Positions 5,535 through 10,722 of a stretch of 10,722 nt of DNA are shown here, piece by piece (position 1 is the stretch's first letter; every line of letters begins with the position of its first letter). The notes beneath the pieces are model-generated. The model saw nothing but the letters and a program-made list of their open reading frames with translations, had not been told where the DNA came from and did no database searches. Source of the DNA: Planctomycetia bacterium (GTDB lineage Bacteria > Planctomycetota > Planctomycetia > Gemmatales > Gemmataceae); the NCBI GenBank assembly GCA_022616395.1, contig JAKEEV010001018.1:1-10722 (forward strand), given 5' to 3'. The position numbers were made by a program, and so were the translations under genes.

Positions 5535-6638
5535 TTAGCGTCTCACTCCCAACTGAATCAACTCGCCAGTGAAGTTCGCCTTCTCACCAACCCACGAGCC
5601 GATCTTTCCCCCGCCTCCATTCACTCCCGCCGCGAGTCCGCGTGTGAGGACATACCAGCAGAAGTAACAGTGGTTGCTCGTTGATCCGGGGAGCGCGCTG
5701 GGGTCTCGGGCAAGGATTTCATCTCGGATGGCGCTCAATCCCCTCTTGAAGATCGTTCCGACCACCGGATGCTTGCGAGCGAAGGCGATGATCTCTTCCA
5801 CGCTGTCGGTGTGGATGTTCCCGATGGTCAGTTGATCGAGATCGGAGGCGAATCCACAACACGGCTTCACTTCTCCCTTCGGATTCACGATCAGTGCCTG
5901 ACCCGGTCCTTCACAATAGTCCTCCTCGAACCAAACACCATCCCACGGATCGCCCGGCAAGCTCTCCGCGCGTTCCACCGTCGCGAGGTGATTCCAGCAC
6001 GCGGTCATTGTCAGGTCGTCGCTCACCAGCATGAAGCGATGGAGCATGTCCGACCACTCCACGACCGCGTCGAGTGCTTCCGCAAGTCGAAGAATCGGTT
6101 CCAGACCCTTGTCCGGCGCTCGACTGGCATAAGAGAGCGAGAGAATTGTGTCTCGGTCGAAGACAATTCGCGTGACACGACAGAACTCGGCGAGTTTCGC
6201 AATGTCCATGCCGTGGAACTTGTCCACCGATAGCCCGATCTTACCGCGAAACCCCGCGTCACGCACTTCGGTGAGTACGCCCTTCAGATGTGTCTCGTCA
6301 CGATGCCAGACGCCGTTGGTCATCAGCTTGTCGAAGCGGAAGCCGAGTTTCGTTGCTCGCTCTGTGAGAGCAACAAGAAACTCCGGGTACAGGAACGGCT
6401 CTCCTCCGGTGAAGCCCAGAATCTCGATACCCGCTTCGTGTGCCTGTTCCAGAAAGCGAATCGCGGTGGGGATGTCGAGCCGTTCGGTCCACTCAATCGG
6501 CACGCAGCAGTGCGGGCACGCGAGGTTGCACTGGTAAGTGCCCGCGAAGGAGAGGTAGTTCGGGCGGAACGTGCGCGTTCGGCGTTTCACCGGTCGCGCT
6601 TCCCCGCGACAGAGCGGTTGTTGGCGTGATTCACTCAT
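5535..6638 (-). CDS. Radical SAM enzyme with SPASM/twitch-like C-terminal cysteines
   Basis: This 367-aa protein has the radical SAM cluster motif CNLACPHC (Cys37, Cys41, Cys44), which binds a 4Fe-4S cluster that cleaves S-adenosylmethionine, and the SAM-contacting FTGGEP at 76-81. The barrel continues through LMTNGV (105-110) and GLSVDKFHG (135-143). The C-terminal part has Cys242 (DYCEGPGQALIVNPKGEVKP), a CC pair at 260-261, IGNI at 272-275 and CYFC at 324-327. This pattern matches SPASM/twitch auxiliary-cluster domains, whose members often modify peptides or proteins. An extra cysteine, Cys45, follows the motif directly. The ATG at 6638 has no clear Shine-Dalgarno. The gene appears to be first of a three-gene minus-strand operon. 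I found no convincing precursor peptide beside it, so its substrate is unknown; a partner encoded in the same operon is one possibility. Confidence 0.93.
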   Translation of the reverse strand: MSESRQQPLCRGEARPVKRRTRTFRPNYLSFAGTYQCNLACPHCCVPIEWTERLDIPTAIRFLEQAHEAGIEILGFTGGEPFLYPEFLVALTERATKLGFRFDKLMTNGVWHRDETHLKGVLTEVRDAGFRGKIGLSVDKFHGMDIAKLAEFCRVTRIVFDRDTILSLSYASRAPDKGLEPILRLAEALDAVVEWSDMLHRFMLVSDDLTMTACWNHLATVERAESLPGDPWDGVWFEEDYCEGPGQALIVNPKGEVKPCCGFASDLDQLTIGNIHTDSVEEIIAFARKHPVVGTIFKRGLSAIRDEILARDPSALPGSTSNHCYFCWYVLTRGLAAGVNGGGGKIGSWVGEKANFTGELIQLGVRR

Positions 6639-6883
6639 GTGGCAAACGGTTCGGGTATCTGGCTCGTCTGTAGTTCAGTGTTCGGGGGGAGTTAGCTCAC
6701 GGGTCAGCGGTCGTCTTATCTGATTCGTCTGTCCCGCCTCTGTAACGGGTTGTGCTGTTCCCCTCTCGCCATCGTACTCGCCTGCTGTAGATTTCTCCTT
6801 GTGGGCTGTCCGGGAAATTGACACAATCTGTAAGGTATCGCGCTTCTTGTGGAGCGCTATCACGGCTTGACATAGGAACCGCC
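6639..6883. other. Divergent intergenic region between radical SAM and PQQ genes
   Basis: These 245 bases separate two divergent genes and should hold promoters for both. On the plus strand there are two TTGACA hexamers (6818-6823 and 6867-6872), but neither is followed at 16-18 bases by a good -10 box, so I do not call a sigma-70 promoter. AGGA at 6875-6878 may be the ribosome binding site of the gene starting at 6884. A minus-strand open frame (GTG at 6863 to 6675, 62 codons) lacks a ribosome binding site and is probably chance. No tRNA fold is seen. Confidence 0.45.
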
Positions 6884-9800
6884 ATGCGCGCCTTCAAAAC
6901 GCGACTGTTGTCGGCTGGTTTGCTCGTCGCTCTGTTTGCCTGGCTGGTGTCGTGGGGCGGACACACGCTCAGCGGTCAGCCAATCCTCCAGCCAGGGCAA
7001 CCAGGCAAGAAGGAGAAGGAGAAGAAGGAAGATCGCTCCGAACTCGACGAGAACTTGCCATTCGCGCCTCCCTACGAGCGCGACGCCAAGAAACAACTGA
7101 AGGCCGCACGCGATTACCTGGAGTTCCAGAATCCGCCGTGGGAGCGCATCTGCCCGCTGCTTCAGAGCATCCTCGACGCCAAGAGCGACTCGTTCTTCGA
7201 CGTGAAGTACACCGTCGGGGACACGGTTCGCCTCAACCGCATCAGCGTCAAGACCGAGGCCAACCGCATCATCGCGGCGTTCCCGAAGGAAGGGCTGGAA
7301 TTCTACCAGCAACTCTACGGAGCCACCGCCTCCAAGCAACTCGATGATGCCATTGAAGCGAAGTACGACCTCTCGATACTCGCCGATCTCTCCCAGCGCT
7401 ACTTCCACACGAAAGCCGGGGCCGAAGGCACCATTCTGCTCGGCACCATTCACCTGGAACGCGGAAATTACCTTGAAGCCGCTTACGCTTTCGAGCGCGT
7501 GCTTGGGCGCAAGGACGTGGAGGATCTGCAACTGCTGACCGGCCCCACTCTGTTCAAGGCGTGTATCGCCCTGAAGCGCAGCGGAGACCCGAAGCACACT
7601 GAACTGTACACCGCGACCCTGCCGAAACTCGAAAAAGCCGCCAGGACCGGCAATGGCATCCGGATCGGCCGCAAGGATTACAACCTTGACGGGGTCCGTG
7701 CGGAACTCGACCGACCCGTCGAACTCGTCCGGCCAACGGCTCTCGTCGGCGAGTGGGCAACAAAGGGTGGCAATCCCTCTCGATCAGGAGTGGTGGACGG
7801 TGGACCACCGTTCCTCGATCCAATCTTCCGCACTCCGATGTTCTACACCGGAGACGATGAACCCAATACCTGGATCAAGTCGCAACTCGATGACCTCTTC
7901 AGGCGCGACACCAAGACCGCCGCTCGCGGAATCCCGCTGCCGGGAACCTTCCCGGTGACAACAAGCGATCTGCTCATGTTCCGCAGTTACGATGGGATCA
8001 CCGCGGTCGCCACACGCGACCGGATCGGCAACGGTCGAGTCGTCCGAGCCGGTGAAGTGGTGTGGAGATCCAAGACCACCGGAGGCATTCACCAACTGCT
8101 CGATACCGACACGACCGACGACATTGATATGAAGCGCGATGTCCAGAGTTGGTGGGGCACTTACTCCGGTCCGAACATCGGAGTCACCAGTATCCTCTAC
8201 GAGAATCCACTCAACGGCGGATTGTCTCACGACGGCCAGTACCTCTACTTCGTTGATGATGTCGCCATCACTCCTCCTCCGGTGTTCAACAATCCCGAGT
8301 TCGGCATTGTTGGCTTGCAGCAGTTCCGCCAGAGTGGTGATCTGGCCGACATGGTTCGAGCAGGACGATTGGCTGCCGTCGATATGAAGAGCGGGACCGT
8401 GAAGTGGGATCTTGGCCGAGTCAAGCTGTATGAAGACGCTCCTCCTCTCCCGACCCGGCTCACCGAGGAAGAAGCCGACAAGACCACCGATGCGTTCCGC
8501 CTCTGCCTCGACGCAGTGTTCCTCAGCACTCCTCTGCCTCTCAACGGCAAACTCTATGTGCTGATCGAACAGGGTGGCGTGGTCCGTTTGCTCTGCCTCG
8601 ACCCGAAGAACCTCGTTCCAGTTCCCGGCCAGACCCGCAAGCCCACGCTCCTCTGGAGCCAGAAACTCGGCCGACCGAATACCTCGCTGCCTCAAGATTC
8701 CGTTCGCCGATACCAAAACTGCTTGCTCGCGGCCGGAGAGGGCATCATCATCTGCCCGACCAATTCCGGCGTGGTCATCGCGGTGGACATCATGTCGCGC
8801 AGCCTGCTGTGGGCTTACGGCTATCGCCATGTCGAAGACCAAAAGATGGTGATCAACCCACAAACAGGCCGACCGATGCCCAACGTGCAGCTCAAGCCCG
8901 ACCGCTGGCGTTCAAGTGGGCCGATCATCAGCAACGGTCGAGTGATCTTCACCGCTTACGACTCCCGCATGCTCGAATGCCTCGACCTGCGCACCGGTAA
9001 AGTCCTCTGGTCGGTGCCTTACGACTCCAACGACCTCTACGTTGGCGGAGTCCACAACGACCGCGTCATCGTTGTCGGCAAGAACCGGGTCAAGGCGTAC
9101 CACCTGACCGGCGAGGATAAGGCCAAGCAGGAGCCGAAGTTGGCGTGGGAGTCAGGAGCCATTCCGACCCCGACCGGTCACGGAGCAATGGGCAAGACCG
9201 CGTATTACGTTCCTGTCCGACAAGACACCGCCGGTAAGGACACAACACCGGCCGCGGAAATCTGGGCGGTGAACATCGAGACCGGCGCGATTACATCGAA
9301 GACAGCGGCGCGCAAGCGCAACGACACTCAGGAACTGGCGAAGTACGGTCTGGGCAACCTCGTGTTCCAGGACGGCATGGTCTTCTCGCAATCGCCCTGG
9401 GAAGTCGCGTGCTATCCGCAACTGGAAATCAAGATCGCCGAGATGAACAAGCTTCTGGAGGGCAACGAAAACAACGCGCTTGGCCGACTGGCTCGGGGCG
9501 AACTGCGGCTCGACGAAGGGAAGCTCAAGGAGGCCATCGAGGACTTCAAGGTCGCCGAGAAGAACAACCTCCCGCCCGAAAAGCTCCCGCTGTTGCGTGA
9601 GAAGCTCTACATCGCTTACACCGAGTTGCTCCGCGCTGATTTCAATAGCTCCGAGTCGTTCCTCGAAGAATACAAGACTCTCTGCGAGGTCACGGCCACC
9701 GGAGACGCTCCCGAAGACAAGTTGCGGGCGAAGGAAGAAACCGACCGCCGACAGAGACTCTACCTGTACCTGCTCGCCAAGGGACGCGAGAGCCAGGGGA

Positions 9801-10722
9801 GGCTCGGAGAAGCGTTCGACCACTACCTCGCGCTTGCCAACAAGGGCGAGGGGAAGACACTGCTCGAAATGCCCGATGAGCCGAACGTCCGCATGAGGCC
9901 CGATGTGTGGGCACGCGGACGAATCGAGTCGATGATCCGCAAGGCCACCGACCCCGCTGCCAAGAAGTCGCTCGAAGATCGCATTAACAAGGAATGGCTC
10001 CAGGTGAAGGACGCGGGCGACATCAAGCGAATGCGCGAGTTTGTCTCGATCTTCGGGCCGTACTTCGCATCTGGCTCCGAGGCGCAGTTCAAACTCGCCG
10101 ACATGCTGATTGCAACCAACAACGACGCCGACCTCCGCGAAGCTCAGATGCACCTCGCTCAACTGCGGGTCACCGCCGACGACCCGGTCATTCGAGCACG
10201 AGCCACCGAGGCGCTGGCGCAGCTCATGATTAAAAACCGCATGCTCGAAGACGCGGTCGGGCTGTACCTGCAACTCGGCAAGGAATACCCCGACGTTGTC
10301 ATCCGAGACGGCAAGACTGGTTCGGACTTCCTCACCGACCTGTTGACCGATAAGCGATTATTCCCGTTCCTGGAACCGAGCCGCTATCCACTTCCGGCTC
10401 GCGTCAAGGTCGAGGATCGGCAGGGGAACCAGAACATCAGCTACGGCGCGCAATTCGAGATCGAATCGCCACCGGATCTGTTCCCGATGTACCGGCAATG
10501 GCGATTTACGCTCGATCAATACTCGTCGCAAAACCGAACCTGGAGCCTGCGCGGATTCGATCGCGGAACGGGCGTCGAGAAAGTCGCGTTCCGCAACATG
10601 GTCAACCCGAACATGTATTCGCGCACGGGCCAGCCGATTCCCTACTCGAAGTTCGTGCAGGGATCGGGCCACCTGATGCTCGTTCAACTCGGGCTGACGG
10701 TCTACTGCTTCGACCTCGCCGA
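6884..10722 (+). CDS. Giant secreted PQQ-type beta-propeller/TPR-like protein, 3' partial
   Basis: The frame is open from the ATG at 6884 to the window edge, giving at least 1279 residues, so the C-terminus is missing. Residues 1 to about 32 form a signal peptide: basic MRAFKTR, then hydrophobic LLSAGLLVALFAWLVSW. A short Lys/Glu-rich linker (about 44-55) follows. Next comes an alpha-helical TPR-like region (about 58-260, including GTILLGTIHLERGNYLEAAYAFERVL). A beta-propeller region (about 300-840) has PQQ/BamB-like strands such as VVIAVDIMSRSLLWAYGY, MLECLDLRTGKVLWSVPYD and EIWAVNIETGA. A second helical stretch (about 845-1155, including GRLARGELRLDEGKLKEAIEDF) is followed by beta-rich sequence that looks like the start of another propeller (LMLVQLGLTVYCFDLA). 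BamB-type propellers serve as extracytoplasmic protein-binding scaffolds, and TPRs bind partners. I infer a periplasmic or cell-envelope scaffold. The domain edges are estimates. Confidence 0.85.
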   Translation, partial: MRAFKTRLLSAGLLVALFAWLVSWGGHTLSGQPILQPGQPGKKEKEKKEDRSELDENLPFAPPYERDAKKQLKAARDYLEFQNPPWERICPLLQSILDAKSDSFFDVKYTVGDTVRLNRISVKTEANRIIAAFPKEGLEFYQQLYGATASKQLDDAIEAKYDLSILADLSQRYFHTKAGAEGTILLGTIHLERGNYLEAAYAFERVLGRKDVEDLQLLTGPTLFKACIALKRSGDPKHTELYTATLPKLEKAARTGNGIRIGRKDYNLDGVRAELDRPVELVRPTALVGEWATKGGNPSRSGVVDGGPPFLDPIFRTPMFYTGDDEPNTWIKSQLDDLFRRDTKTAARGIPLPGTFPVTTSDLLMFRSYDGITAVATRDRIGNGRVVRAGEVVWRSKTTGGIHQLLDTDTTDDIDMKRDVQSWWGTYSGPNIGVTSILYENPLNGGLSHDGQYLYFVDDVAITPPPVFNNPEFGIVGLQQFRQSGDLADMVRAGRLAAVDMKSGTVKWDLGRVKLYEDAPPLPTRLTEEEADKTTDAFRLCLDAVFLSTPLPLNGKLYVLIEQGGVVRLLCLDPKNLVPVPGQTRKPTLLWSQKLGRPNTSLPQDSVRRYQNCLLAAGEGIIICPTNSGVVIAVDIMSRSLLWAYGYRHVEDQKMVINPQTGRPMPNVQLKPDRWRSSGPIISNGRVIFTAYDSRMLECLDLRTGKVLWSVPYDSNDLYVGGVHNDRVIVVGKNRVKAYHLTGEDKAKQEPKLAWESGAIPTPTGHGAMGKTAYYVPVRQDTAGKDTTPAAEIWAVNIETGAITSKTAARKRNDTQELAKYGLGNLVFQDGMVFSQSPWEVACYPQLEIKIAEMNKLLEGNENNALGRLARGELRLDEGKLKEAIEDFKVAEKNNLPPEKLPLLREKLYIAYTELLRADFNSSESFLEEYKTLCEVTATGDAPEDKLRAKEETDRRQRLYLYLLAKGRESQGRLGEAFDHYLALANKGEGKTLLEMPDEPNVRMRPDVWARGRIESMIRKATDPAAKKSLEDRINKEWLQVKDAGDIKRMREFVSIFGPYFASGSEAQFKLADMLIATNNDADLREAQMHLAQLRVTADDPVIRARATEALAQLMIKNRMLEDAVGLYLQLGKEYPDVVIRDGKTGSDFLTDLLTDKRLFPFLEPSRYPLPARVKVEDRQGNQNISYGAQFEIESPPDLFPMYRQWRFTLDQYSSQNRTWSLRGFDRGTGVEKVAFRNMVNPNMYSRTGQPIPYSKFVQGSGHLMLVQLGLTVYCFDLA

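Noticed and set aside
6675..6863. 62-codon frame upstream of the radical SAM gene, considered as a precursor peptide
   Set aside because: It has a GTG start without a ribosome binding site, no leader/core layout, no Cys, and codon use not typical of the neighbours.
6818..6872. Sigma-70 promoter from two TTGACA hexamers
   Set aside because: Neither has a fitting -10 hexamer at normal spacing, and the second is only 11 bases before the start codon.
7784..8863. Long minus-strand open frame (359 codons) opposite the PQQ/TPR gene
   Set aside because: It mirrors the codon pattern of the plus-strand gene in GC-rich DNA, has no recognisable domain, and the plus frame is continuous with signal peptide and propeller motifs.
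9152..10273. Second long minus-strand open frame (373 codons)
   Set aside because: Same reason: a shadow of the plus-strand gene with low-complexity Leu/Val/Glu composition and no motif.

Overview
The window looks like chromosomal DNA from a planctomycete, most likely of the Gemmataceae. This rests on the high-GC coding style, the very large secreted protein that mixes PQQ-type beta-propeller and TPR-like regions, and an intergenic repeat built on CCGCGACCGCAAGGGAGCGGG, which I recall from Gemmata-type genomes. I could not run a search, so the taxonomic call is inference. No prophage, insertion sequence, CRISPR array, tRNA or rRNA is visible.

Layout. (1) 46-2067, plus strand: a DinG/XPD-type superfamily 2 helicase in which the first iron-sulfur cysteine appears to be serine. 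(2) 2069-2286, plus: a small two-CxxC zinc-ribbon gene, almost touching the helicase, whose frame is broken at a TCTCTCTCT run. (3) 2271-3046, minus: two overlapping genes for a two-helix membrane protein and a small soluble partner. They converge on the plus-strand pair, and both convergent stop codons lie in one hairpin. (4) 3047-3785: about 740 bases without an intact gene. This holds a possible C-terminal gene remnant, a 39-bp-arm palindrome plus a direct copy of its core, and an AT-richer stretch with overlapping inverted repeats and a G-rich tract. (5) 3786-6638, minus: a probable operon transcribed in the order radical SAM/SPASM-like enzyme, DUF1186-like helical-repeat protein, PP2C protein phosphatase. 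(6) 6639-6883: a divergent intergenic region. (7) 6884 to the window end, plus: a giant secreted PQQ-propeller/TPR-like protein, still open after 1279 codons.

How the genes may work together. The helicase and zinc-ribbon gene look translationally coupled, as do the two genes of the membrane pair (GTGA overlap). The radical SAM, DUF1186-like and PP2C genes are closely spaced on one strand and could form a functional unit, with a radical enzyme, a helical scaffold with a lysine-rich tail, and a Ser/Thr phosphatase. I know of no described system with this composition, so it is the best candidate here for something new. The functional link is inferred from gene order alone.
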